Source: Neobacillus piezotolerans (GTDB lineage Bacteria; Bacillota; Bacilli; Bacillales; Cytobacillaceae). Taken from it: a DNA stretch of 64,000 nt. Position numbers and translations under genes: made by a program. This document shows, piece after piece, positions 18,106 through 26,616 of this stretch. The stretch spans positions 620,001-684,000 of the forward strand of contig NZ_QNQT01000001.1 in assembly GCF_003362805.1 (NCBI RefSeq), read 5' to 3'. How positions within the stretch are numbered: position 1 is the stretch's first letter; the number at the start of each line of letters is the position of its first letter. The notes below the pieces were generated by a model. The model searched no databases, was not told where the DNA came from, and saw nothing but the letters and a program-made list of their open reading frames with translations.

Positions 18106-19707
18106 ATGGATGATAAAGGTCAGTTTCTCAAGCTTTTGTCCCCGGTAAGGCGGCAGCTGAGGCTAAAGCGGGCAATACTAGGCGCGCAATACGGGTTTGC
18201 GATTGGCGCGGCTGTTTTCGTGGCTGTGCTTCTAGTCGCCAGGATGGTTGTTTTTCCATACTATCACCAGGCTGCATATGTCTGTTCCGGGCTGGTATTC
18301 ATTATTGCGTTTCTGTTTTTTATCCGGCGTTTGCCGGGCTGGAAGGAAGCCGCGGCGCTTTATAACAGCTATATTCCGGAAGACAGGGTGCTATCCGCCC
18401 ATTCATTTCTTGGCGAGGATGGCGCCATCCAAAAGCTGCTCATCAAGGAAACGGTCTCCCGAATGAAAATGGAACAGGAACGCGTCCTTTCCCGTAAAAA
18501 GAAATATCCCATAACAAAATGGTTCACGGTCGGCATTCTCATCGCCGCTTCGGCTGTGTCGCTGGAGCAATTTCCGACTAAAAATATCGAAACCGCTGTA
18601 AAAAGGCAATCCGAGCTTGAAGTCGTGAAAAAAGCGGAGAAAGCAATGGCCGCGCAGCTGAAAAAGGAGATAAATCCACTTTCGAAAAAAGAGCTTGAAG
18701 AATTGATGGAAGAACTTGCGAAAGCTCGGACTCCGGAAGAGGCTTTGAAAGCGATCGATCGGAAAAGGAAGGAGCTCGTCCTCAAGGAGTTGAAGGAAAA
18801 AGAAAAAAACGCCACGCTCGAAGCACTAGCGAATGAGTTAGAGGGAGCGGGGCTTGAAAAACTCGCATCCTCCCTTGCTGAAAAGGATGTTGATAAGGCA
18901 TTGGAGGAAATTAAACGGCTTTCAAATAACGGGGGGAAACTGTCCCCGGCTCAATCTTCCGCCATGAAAAAACTTACCGGGACGGACGGCAGGCTTTCGG
19001 AGGAACAGCTCGGCAGCTTGCGGCAAAAACTTGAGGAGACATTCAACTCACAAGACGGTTTGAAAGAGCTTGCGTCCCTTCAGTATGCGCTAACTAAGCA
19101 AGGGCAGGAACTGAAAAGCGAAATGGCCGCAAAAGGCCTTACTGGAGGCGAGTTCGCGATGGGGCCACAAAAGAATCCACCCAAAGGCCAGGCGCAATCC
19201 GGCAATAAACAGGGAACGCCTCCTCCGGAAACTAATGGTTCTACGGGTACGCGGCCCGGCAGCAAACCGAGCAACGGTGGGGTGCCCGGAAACATCCCAG
19301 GAAGCGGCAATGGAAATGGGAACGGAACGGGGACTGGACAAGGCACCGGGCAAGGGGAGGGAACTGGCAGCGGCGCCGGGCAGGGGAAAGGAACCGGCAT
19401 TGGGCAAGGGGGCAGCCCTGGCGCAGGAGCAGGGCTGGGGCAGGGATCGCGGGAGTTTCTGACTGTCCCGGAGAAAATAGGCGGAAACAAGACTGTCGAA
19501 TCTGATTTTGGGGAGCTTGGTGAAGGAGGCTCATCCCAATTTGAAAGCGATGGTCCTATCCAACTCGGAACGCTCCGTCCGTATGAAGAGGTATACGGTG
19601 AATATGCCGCGTCCTACCGCAACAGCCTTGACAGGGTCAAGCTGCCGGGAGGCCTCGAAACAATCGTTAAAAATTATTTTTCTGATTTGGATCCCGAGAA
19701 GGAGTGA
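18106..19707 (+). CDS. Membrane-anchored coiled-coil protein with Gly-rich linker
   Basis: 533 residues from ATG 18106. Two N-terminal membrane segments (FAIGAAVFVAVLLVA and CSGLVFIIAFLFFI, about 28-74) and a third near 138-155 precede a Lys/Glu-rich helical, probably coiled-coil region (about 165-310). A Gly/Asn/Pro/Thr/Gln linker runs from about 350 to 447, then a conserved-looking C-terminus (PEKIGGNKT, LRPYEEVYGEYAASYRNSLD, NYFSDLDPEKE). This resembles the long helical membrane proteins that accompany MoxR/DUF58/VWA clusters (DUF4175-like), but I cannot assign a family firmly. Probably a scaffold for the ATPase or the VWA proteins. Confidence 0.75.
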   Translation: MDDKGQFLKLLSPVRRQLRLKRAILGAQYGFAIGAAVFVAVLLVARMVVFPYYHQAAYVCSGLVFIIAFLFFIRRLPGWKEAAALYNSYIPEDRVLSAHSFLGEDGAIQKLLIKETVSRMKMEQERVLSRKKKYPITKWFTVGILIAASAVSLEQFPTKNIETAVKRQSELEVVKKAEKAMAAQLKKEINPLSKKELEELMEELAKARTPEEALKAIDRKRKELVLKELKEKEKNATLEALANELEGAGLEKLASSLAEKDVDKALEEIKRLSNNGGKLSPAQSSAMKKLTGTDGRLSEEQLGSLRQKLEETFNSQDGLKELASLQYALTKQGQELKSEMAAKGLTGGEFAMGPQKNPPKGQAQSGNKQGTPPPETNGSTGTRPGSKPSNGGVPGNIPGSGNGNGNGTGTGQGTGQGEGTGSGAGQGKGTGIGQGGSPGAGAGLGQGSREFLTVPEKIGGNKTVESDFGELGEGGSSQFESDGPIQLGTLRPYEEVYGEYAASYRNSLDRVKLPGGLETIVKNYFSDLDPEKE

Positions 19708-19711
19708 TTCC

Positions 19712-20719
19712 ATGGAGTCTTTAAAAGACAAGGAAAATCAATTCAACAGAGCGGCCCAACTGCTTCAATCAGCCAGGGAAGAGATTAAAAAGGCCATTGT
19801 CGGCCAGGAAGAAACGGTCGAACATGTGCTATGGAGCATCCTTTCAGGCGGTCACAGCCTCCTTGAAGGGCTTCCAGGGCTCGGAAAAACAATGCTGATC
19901 CGAACAATCGCCGACTGTATGGATCTTTCCTTCAACCGGATTCAGTTTACGCCGGATTTAATGCCCTCCGACATAACCGGGACAATGCTTCTCCAGCCAG
20001 GCGAAAACGGCAGGCAGGAATTCGTTTTCCATGAGGGGCCTATTTTCGCAAATATTGTCCTTGCCGACGAAATCAACAGGGCGACACCAAAAACGCAGAG
20101 CGCCCTGCTTGAAGCAATGGCTGAACGGACTGTCACCGTAATGGGGAACACAAAAGTGCTGGCACGGCCGTTTTTCGTGCTGGCCACTCAGAACCCGATT
20201 GACATGGAAGGCACCTACCCTCTGCCCGAAGCCCAAATGGATCGGTTCATTTGCAAAATCCTTGTTGGCTATCCTTCAAGGGAGGAGTTAAAGGAAATCG
20301 CCCGGCGGACGACAGGGACAGAGACGCCAACCGTAAAAAAGGTCGTTTCCAAAGATGAGGTCTTCCAGCTTCAGCAGCTCGCGAAGGAAATCCTTGTCTC
20401 GGATGAAATCCTCGAATCGGCGGTTGCAATCGTTACCTGTTCACATCCCGGGCAGGAGGAAGCCCCGGAATCAGTCAATAAGTACATCCAGTATGGAATT
20501 GGGCCGAGGGGGCTTCAAAGCCTTTTAATGCTGGCAAAAGCAAGGGCATTGTGTTCAGGCAGGTACCATGTATCAACCGGGGATTTGAAAAATGCGGCAA
20601 TCCCGTCGCTTCGCCATAGGCTGCTTTTGAATTTTGAAGGGGAAGCACGGGGCCTTGAAACGGATGAAATTATCCATGAGCTCCTTGAACATGCATTAAA
20701 GGCGGCCCAGGCAAAATGA
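19712..20719 (+). CDS. MoxR-family AAA+ ATPase
   Basis: 335 residues from ATG 19712 with GAAGGAGTG upstream; the open frame extends upstream only inside the previous gene. Walker A EGLPGLGKT near residue 53, Walker B VLADEINRATPKTQSALLEAM, sensor 1 FVLATQNPIDMEGTYPLPEAQ and arginine-finger region MDRF are textbook MoxR. MoxR proteins act as chaperone-like ATPases that activate or assemble VWA-domain partners. The DUF58 gene overlaps its stop by 4 bases and two VWA genes follow, the classic MoxR-DUF58-BatA arrangement. Confidence 0.93.
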   Translation: MESLKDKENQFNRAAQLLQSAREEIKKAIVGQEETVEHVLWSILSGGHSLLEGLPGLGKTMLIRTIADCMDLSFNRIQFTPDLMPSDITGTMLLQPGENGRQEFVFHEGPIFANIVLADEINRATPKTQSALLEAMAERTVTVMGNTKVLARPFFVLATQNPIDMEGTYPLPEAQMDRFICKILVGYPSREELKEIARRTTGTETPTVKKVVSKDEVFQLQQLAKEILVSDEILESAVAIVTCSHPGQEEAPESVNKYIQYGIGPRGLQSLLMLAKARALCSGRYHVSTGDLKNAAIPSLRHRLLLNFEGEARGLETDEIIHELLEHALKAAQAK

Positions 20720-21585
20720 GCGCCGGACAGGACGGGCTGCTTGCCAGGCTCCAAAGGAAACGGCTTTCCGTAAAGACGAGAAGAAGGGCGGCCCATAAAG
20801 GGGGACGCCGATCGGGGCGGCCGGGCCAATCCCTGGAATTTTCCGATTTTCGTGCTTACCAGCCAGGGGATGATATCCGTCTGATTGACTGGAATCTTTA
20901 CGGGAGGACGGGCAAGCATTATATTAAAAGATTCCTCGATGAACAGGAAATCCATGTGGCTATTTTTCTTGACGCTTCACCGTCGATGAGGACGATCGAT
21001 ACGAAATGGAGGATGGCGAAGGAAATTGCCGCGGCTCTTTCCTATATTGTCCTGATGGGTGAAGATAGGCTATCCTTCATTCCGGCCTCCTCTTCAGCCG
21101 AAGGAAAAATCACCCGGAAGGGCACGGTCTATGCCAAAAGCGTTTACAAAAGCATCCTGGCGACAGACGGAATGGCGAAGGCCGGGACTTTTACGGAAAA
21201 TGCGCTACGCGAAGGGCTAAAGAGTACCCAAACTGCGATTGTGATAAGCGACGGCCTTGAAAATCCCGGGGAATTTGACACCCTGTTCAGGAAACTTGCT
21301 TTATCGAAGATTGAAGTGAAATTTATCCAGATTCTTTCGGGCGAGGAACTTTTTCCGTCAGAGGCCGGGGATTTGCGGCTGATAGACAGCGAAACCGGAA
21401 CCGCGGTCGATGTCACCATGCGGGAGAGCATTATTAAAATGTACCAAAGAAGGCTGAAGGCGCATAACGCGTCACTTGAACAGCTATGCAGTAAATATGG
21501 TTTTTCCTATTTGGCGGTGTCCGATAGGGATGATTTCCACGAGTTTATTTTTCAAAAATGCACGGCCAAAAAAGTGCTGGAATGA
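20716..21585 (+). CDS. DUF58 domain protein
   Basis: 289 residues from ATG 20716 (ATGA overlap with the MoxR stop). The DUF58 signature is clear: FSDFRAYQPGDDIRLIDW, then YGRTGKHYIKRFLDEQE and the VWA-like FLDASPSMR. The domain is a degenerate VWA fold, and DUF58 proteins are encoded beside MoxR almost everywhere. Unlike many DUF58 proteins it has no membrane segments at the N-terminus, so it is probably a cytoplasmic adaptor between MoxR and the membrane-bound VWA proteins. Confidence 0.9.
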   Translation: MSAGQDGLLARLQRKRLSVKTRRRAAHKGGRRSGRPGQSLEFSDFRAYQPGDDIRLIDWNLYGRTGKHYIKRFLDEQEIHVAIFLDASPSMRTIDTKWRMAKEIAAALSYIVLMGEDRLSFIPASSSAEGKITRKGTVYAKSVYKSILATDGMAKAGTFTENALREGLKSTQTAIVISDGLENPGEFDTLFRKLALSKIEVKFIQILSGEELFPSEAGDLRLIDSETGTAVDVTMRESIIKMYQRRLKAHNASLEQLCSKYGFSYLAVSDRDDFHEFIFQKCTAKKVLE

Positions 21586-21596
21586 GGTGAACCTGA

Positions 21597-23369
21597 ATGC
21601 ACTTTGCCAACCCCGCCTATTTCGCTCTGGCAGGCCTGATAGGATTTGTCATTCTTCTTTATTTTTTCCGCAAACAATATAAGTCTGTCATTAATCCTTC
21701 CAACCTGCTCTGGGCCGAGGCGATGAACGAATGGCAGGCATCCCCCTGGCTGAAGAAATTGCAGAACAGCCTGCTTTTGTGGCTTCAGGTTGCCGCGCTG
21801 GCCCTGTTGATGTTCGCGCTTGGAAAACCTGGCTGGCAAAGCGGGGGCTTGGCTGGGCAGCATTTGTTCCTGATCTTCGACCCTTCCTCGTCCATGTCCG
21901 CGCCGGCGGAAGAAGGGACAAGGGTGGACGGTGCGAAAGAAAAGATGCTTGAACTAGTGGAAAACGGTGGAAGCAGCGAAGTAACTCTCATAACCGCTGG
22001 GCAAAGGCCCGAGGTAATCCTGAACAGGGAAACAGGAACTAAGGCTGCCAGGGATGCGATCCGGTCCCTTTCGTTGACATACGAGCATGAGAATTTGATT
22101 GAAGCGGTAAAGCTTGCTGTATCGCTGTCTTCGGGTAAAGGAAACGAGATACATATTTTTTCAGACGCCGCCCCTAAGGACGAGATAGAGCCGCTTGCAG
22201 GAAACCAATTTATCCAGGTCCATAATAGCGGCACAAAGATAGAGAATCTGTCGCTTCTATCCTTTGGCGCCGCGAGGAAAGGCGATGAAATCAACGCCGC
22301 CGCGGTTATAGAAAACCAGGGCGGCAAAGAACGCGAAGTGCTGTTCAGGGTTAAGGGCGATAAAGAAGCTTATTTTGAAAAAAGCCTGAAAATTAGCCCT
22401 AATAGCCAGGAAATCATCGACATACCCGGTTTACCGGAAAATCCTTATTATTTGGCTGAGGCGGTCGTGAAGGATGGCTATCAGGCGGACAACGAGGCCG
22501 CGGCCGTCCTAACCCCTCCCAATCCGCCCATTTATGCAATCGGGGAAGTGAATCCTTTTTTGTTGAAAGGGTTCAGGTCGCTTGGGATGGAAAGCATACA
22601 GGCTGATAAAAACTCGATCGCTTCCATAAGGGAGGGGGTTTTGCTTGTTGAGGGGAAGGAGCCGGGAAACCTGCCTGATCTTCCGATATTGCTGATTAAT
22701 AAGGAGAAAGGGCAAAGGTGGGAATTGAAAGAAAAAGTAACGGCTGTGGATTCCCCTTTGCTCCAATTCACGGAATTTGGCAAAACCTTCGTAAAATATG
22801 CGGCGGAACCATATAACAGTTCATTCCAGACAATCGCGGAATCCGGCGGACGCCCGCTGATCCAAACAGGCTACAGGAAAGGGCAGCCAGCGGTCGCGGT
22901 AAATTTTGCGATTGAAGACTCTGATTGGCCGCTTCATCCAGGCTTTCCAATCTTCCTGTACAATAGCTATCAATGGCTCTCCCAGCAATCCCGGTTTCTA
23001 GGGTATTTCCAGCCCGGTGAAGAGAAGTGGCTTGCATTGGATTCTCCGGAAGGGAAACTCGCCATTTTTGGCCGGAGCGGGAAAAACCTGGCCGAATATG
23101 ATTTATCGAAAGAGAATTTCAAAGCACCTTTTAAACCAGGCGTTTACCAGGCATCCACCGGCAGCCAAATTCATTACTTTTCCGTGTTATTGGACGACAG
23201 GGAAAAGGCCGCGCCAAGTTCGGATTCATTTACATTGAATAAAAAGCCCCGTGAACAGGGGAAAAACGGCGTCCGCGAAAATGAAGCCGCCTGGCTGGCG
23301 CTCGCCATGCTTGCCTTTTTCGCTTTATTGATAGAATGGGAGGTGTACAGGCGTGGGCTTGGACGTTAA
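21597..23369 (+). CDS. BatA-like VWA-domain membrane protein
   Basis: 590 residues from ATG 21597 with GAGGTGA upstream. The N-terminus (FANPAYFALAGLIGFVILLYFF, written here as nt 21603-21668) is BatA-like, with a second membrane segment near 60-77. A VWA domain follows with MIDAS motif FDPSSSMS near residue 97 and ITAGQRPEV, then a beta-rich C-terminal portion and a final membrane segment (AWLALAMLAFFALLI, about 562-576). VWA domains bind metal and protein ligands, and in this context are the likely MoxR clients. The stop overlaps the next gene by 17 bases. Confidence 0.88.
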   Translation: MHFANPAYFALAGLIGFVILLYFFRKQYKSVINPSNLLWAEAMNEWQASPWLKKLQNSLLLWLQVAALALLMFALGKPGWQSGGLAGQHLFLIFDPSSSMSAPAEEGTRVDGAKEKMLELVENGGSSEVTLITAGQRPEVILNRETGTKAARDAIRSLSLTYEHENLIEAVKLAVSLSSGKGNEIHIFSDAAPKDEIEPLAGNQFIQVHNSGTKIENLSLLSFGAARKGDEINAAAVIENQGGKEREVLFRVKGDKEAYFEKSLKISPNSQEIIDIPGLPENPYYLAEAVVKDGYQADNEAAAVLTPPNPPIYAIGEVNPFLLKGFRSLGMESIQADKNSIASIREGVLLVEGKEPGNLPDLPILLINKEKGQRWELKEKVTAVDSPLLQFTEFGKTFVKYAAEPYNSSFQTIAESGGRPLIQTGYRKGQPAVAVNFAIEDSDWPLHPGFPIFLYNSYQWLSQQSRFLGYFQPGEEKWLALDSPEGKLAIFGRSGKNLAEYDLSKENFKAPFKPGVYQASTGSQIHYFSVLLDDREKAAPSSDSFTLNKKPREQGKNGVRENEAAWLALAMLAFFALLIEWEVYRRGLGR

Positions 23370-26148
23370 ATATCCCCTCATGTTTGCCCTCACTCTCCCG
23401 GCGGCTTATCTCATGTACTTGTTTTTCAGGCGGACGGGTACGATGGAGCAAAGAATTATCGGAATCATCCGGTCTGCTGTTCTCTTGCTGATCATATTCG
23501 CACTGGCTGTACCGCAATTTGTTTTTCCGGCCAAAACAGAAACGGTAGTTTTCCTTGTGGACAGATCGAAAAGTGTCGAGTCCCTTGGTGAAGAAGCGCT
23601 TGACTGGATCCATGAGGCAGTTTCCAAAAATGGCGCGGGAAAACAATTTGCGATTGCTTCTTTTGCGAAAAATCCGCAATCCGAATTGTCCCTGTCCAGC
23701 GGCGCCGAAATCCCGTCCCAATTTAGCGGTAATCTTGATAAGACTGAAACAGACATCAGCTCAGGACTGCGGTTCGCTTCTTCGCTCATACCAGGGGACC
23801 AGGCGGGGAGGATTGTCGTTTTTACAGATGGAAACAATACTGCAGGCGAAGCAGCTTCAGCGGCCCGGATGGTAAAGAACAGGATGATCGAACTGGACTA
23901 CGTCGCGATGAAGCAAGCGGAAGGAAAGGACGCCGCGATCACGTCGTTCACAGTTCCGCCGACTCTTTTTGAAGGGGAAAAGACATCAGTATCCGTTGCC
24001 ATTTCCAGCAATGCTGAACTGGATGCCACTTTAAGGCTGACAGTTAACAACAGGGAGATTTTAAGAAATGGAGTAAAGCTGAAGGAAGGGAACAATGCCT
24101 ATACATTTTCCCACGCTTCTTCTGGCACCGGACTCGCGGTTTATAAGGCGGAATTAATCAATTCCGGGGATGCGCATATAGAAAACAATTCACTTTTCGC
24201 TGTCGCGGATGTAAAAGGTGTCCCCAAAGTGCTAGTTGTCGAAGGAACGCCAGGCGGCATGCTCCCGGAAATCCTGCGTGCTTCTGGCCTTACGGTCGAT
24301 GCCATCGCGCCGGAAAGGCTGCCAACCGGCCTTGGCCGGTATCTGCAATACCAATCGATCGTTTTCGAGAATGTTCCCGGCCACACGGTGTCCGAGGAAC
24401 AAATGGGCCTGATTGAGAAAGCGGTCCGGGAATTCGGGACAGGCTTCGTCATGACAGGCGGCGAAGACAGTTTTGGACTCGGCGGTTATTTTAAAACCCC
24501 GATCGAAAAGCTGCTTCCTGTCGATATGGATATAAAAGGAAAGAAAGAAATGCCGTCACTCGGCCTGGTGATTGTCATTGACCGTTCCGGAAGTATGGAT
24601 GGAGCAAAGCTCGCCCTCGCGAAGGAGGCGGCGGCAAGGTCAGCTGAATTGCTTCGGGAGGATGATACACTCGGTTTCATCGCGTTCGATGACAGGCCTT
24701 GGGTGGTGGTCGAGACGGCCCCATTGACAAATAAGCAGGAAGCCATAGATAAAATCCGTTCCGTCGCGATCGGCGGCGGCACGAATATTTATCCAGCCCT
24801 CGAAAAGGCATATAGCGAGCTTCGGGATTTAAAACTCCAGCGCAAGCATATTATTTTACTGACCGATGGCCAATCCGCCACGGACGGAAATTATGCGGCA
24901 TTGATAGAAGAAGGGAAAAAGCGGAACATCACGCTCTCAACTCTTGCACTAGGCAGTGATGCTGACCGGAGGCTGCTTGAGGAGCTGGCAATGATGGGGA
25001 GCGGCCGGTTTTATGATGTTTCGGACGCCTCGGTTATCCCGAGCGTGCTATCACGTGAAACCGTCATGACAACGAGGACATATATCGAGGACGACCCGTT
25101 TTATCCGGTGATAGAGGCTTATCCTGAGTGGATGTCCCTTTTTGAAAAAGGCGTTCCACAAATGAATGCGTATATTGCCGTTACGCCAAAGCCGCGGGCG
25201 AGCGTTCCTATTTTAAGCGAAAAAGACGACCCAGTCCTCGCCCAGTGGCAGTACGGACTTGGTTCAACTCTCGCGTTCACGTCCGGCGTTGCGGGAAAAT
25301 GGGCCGGAGATTGGGCGAAGTGGGCTGGCTGGCCGGGCTTCCTAAATCAGGTTGTCGCCGAATCGCTTCCGAAATATACTAGCGAGCCGTTTTCGGTGGA
25401 AGTGAATAAAGATAAAGGGAACGCGGTTATTTCATTGAGCAGCGGAAACGCCGAAATCATACCGGTTGAAGCGTCAGTCCTGACGCAGGATGGGAAAGCG
25501 GTTGATGCGTATACGAAGCTGGTTTCCCCAGGGCAGTACGAGCTTGTTATCCCTGGAAAGCCCGGAATGTATTACCTATCCATCAGGAAGAAGGATAAAG
25601 ATGGAACCGCGTCTTTATACCGCACCGGCTTCTCCGTCCCTTATTCGGAAGAGTTTTTGCTGAAGGGAACGAATAAGGAGCTTTTGAATGAGCTTGTTTC
25701 CATAAGCGGGGGAAGGGAGCTTTCCTCCCCGAAAGATGCGTTCAGGCCTTTGGCGTCAAAGCCGCTCAGAAAACAGCCTGTCAGCGAGTATCTGCTCCTG
25801 GCTGCCTTCCTTTTGCTTGTCGCTGAAATCTTCCTGCGAAGGTTTGGAATCGGAGTGCTCGGGAAGTTAATACCAAAACGGAAGCCTCGGGAAGAAACAA
25901 GAGCTGATTCCGGAACTGCTGTTTTGGGCAGGCTGGCGAAAGCGAAGGAGCGTACCGGGAATAAATCTGGCCCGAAGAAGCCTGATCCTCCTTTCCTAAA
26001 GGATCCAGAAACAACTTTTAATAAAAATGGAGGCGTCCCTGTCCAGCCGACTGCGGAAGAAAAGAAGCCTGTATCAATGGACTTCGGTTCTTCTGGGAAG
26101 GAGGACAGGATGAAACGCCTTCTTGAAGCGAAGAAGAGAAAAGGATAG
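23353..26148 (+). CDS. Large membrane protein with two VWA-like segments, last gene of the operon
   Basis: 931 residues from GTG 23353, preceded by GGGAGGTG and overlapping the upstream gene. Two N-terminal membrane segments (to about 60) lead to a VWA-like segment with FLVDRSKSVES near residue 67. A central region with VLVVEGTPGGMLPEILRASG resembles a glutamine amidotransferase-like fold. A second, canonical VWA domain follows with VIVIDRSGSMDGAKL near 412. After further beta-rich sequence comes a membrane segment (YLLLAAFLLLVAEIFL, about 812-828) and a basic, Pro/Lys-rich tail. The tandem VWA plus amidotransferase-like layout is known in proteins annotated as glutamine amidotransferase/VWA of MoxR clusters, with no established role. 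A terminator follows. Confidence 0.86.
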   Translation: MGLDVKYPLMFALTLPAAYLMYLFFRRTGTMEQRIIGIIRSAVLLLIIFALAVPQFVFPAKTETVVFLVDRSKSVESLGEEALDWIHEAVSKNGAGKQFAIASFAKNPQSELSLSSGAEIPSQFSGNLDKTETDISSGLRFASSLIPGDQAGRIVVFTDGNNTAGEAASAARMVKNRMIELDYVAMKQAEGKDAAITSFTVPPTLFEGEKTSVSVAISSNAELDATLRLTVNNREILRNGVKLKEGNNAYTFSHASSGTGLAVYKAELINSGDAHIENNSLFAVADVKGVPKVLVVEGTPGGMLPEILRASGLTVDAIAPERLPTGLGRYLQYQSIVFENVPGHTVSEEQMGLIEKAVREFGTGFVMTGGEDSFGLGGYFKTPIEKLLPVDMDIKGKKEMPSLGLVIVIDRSGSMDGAKLALAKEAAARSAELLREDDTLGFIAFDDRPWVVVETAPLTNKQEAIDKIRSVAIGGGTNIYPALEKAYSELRDLKLQRKHIILLTDGQSATDGNYAALIEEGKKRNITLSTLALGSDADRRLLEELAMMGSGRFYDVSDASVIPSVLSRETVMTTRTYIEDDPFYPVIEAYPEWMSLFEKGVPQMNAYIAVTPKPRASVPILSEKDDPVLAQWQYGLGSTLAFTSGVAGKWAGDWAKWAGWPGFLNQVVAESLPKYTSEPFSVEVNKDKGNAVISLSSGNAEIIPVEASVLTQDGKAVDAYTKLVSPGQYELVIPGKPGMYYLSIRKKDKDGTASLYRTGFSVPYSEEFLLKGTNKELLNELVSISGGRELSSPKDAFRPLASKPLRKQPVSEYLLLAAFLLLVAEIFLRRFGIGVLGKLIPKRKPREETRADSGTAVLGRLAKAKERTGNKSGPKKPDPPFLKDPETTFNKNGGVPVQPTAEEKKPVSMDFGSSGKEDRMKRLLEAKKRKG

Positions 26149-26152
26149 ACTG

Positions 26153-26185
26153 AAAACACCGCCGGAATAAGCGGTGTTTTGTTTT
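26153..26185 (+). terminator. Rho-independent terminator ending the MoxR/VWA/ABC operon
   Basis: AAAACACCGC at 26153-26162 pairs perfectly with GCGGTGTTTT at 26171-26180, followed by GTTTTC. Confidence 0.85.
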
Positions 26186-26204
26186 CGGAGCGCCGCCCGG
26201 GACC

Positions 26205-26233
26205 TTGACACCGCAGCTTGCGGACTGTAAACT
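26205..26233 (+). promoter_or_regulatory. SigA promoter of ylxM-ffh
   Basis: A consensus TTGACA at 26205-26210, 17-bp spacer and TAAACT at 26228-26233. The spacer begins with a small palindrome, CCGCA-GCT-TGCGG (26211-26223), directly after the -35 box. Confidence 0.8.
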
Positions 26234-26272
26234 AACGATGTAAAGGTTTTTCACTTAACAAGGAGGGATAGC

Positions 26273-26605
26273 ATGCTTGAGAAAACAACGCGAATGAATT
26301 ATCTTTATGATTTCTACCAGTCGTTGTTGACGGAAAAACAGCAAAGCTATATGTCTCTCTATTACCTGGACGATTATTCGCTCGGGGAGATTGCCGAAGA
26401 GTATGATGTGAGCCGCCAGGCCGTTTATGATAATATTAAACGTACTGAAGCAATGCTCGAGGAATATGAAGAAAAACTGCTTCTGCTGCAGAAGTTCCAG
26501 GAGCGCAGCGTAATGTTGGGGAAAATGAAAGAATTGATCAATTCCGATCCAATCCCTAAGCAGGCCATGCTTGATGCGGTGGCCGAGCTTGAGAAACTAG
26601 ATTAG
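26273..26605 (+). CDS. ylxM: YlxM, SRP-associated helix-turn-helix protein (UPF0122)
   Basis: 110 residues from ATG 26273 with AAGGAGGG upstream. All-helical, with a sigma-70 region 4-like helix-turn-helix ([19 protein letters not shown]) and the family N-terminus [19 protein letters not shown]. It is always next to ffh, and streptococcal and other YlxM proteins are reported to modulate the SRP GTPases. ffh starts 11 bp downstream. Despite the DNA-binding-like motif, its partner is probably SRP rather than DNA. Confidence 0.93.
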   Translation: MLEKTTRMNYLYDFYQSLLTEKQQSYMSLYYLDDYSLGEIAEEYDVSRQAVYDNIKRTEAMLEEYEEKLLLLQKFQERSVMLGKMKELINSDPIPKQAMLDAVAELEKLD

Positions 26606-26616
26606 GAGGCGGCACT

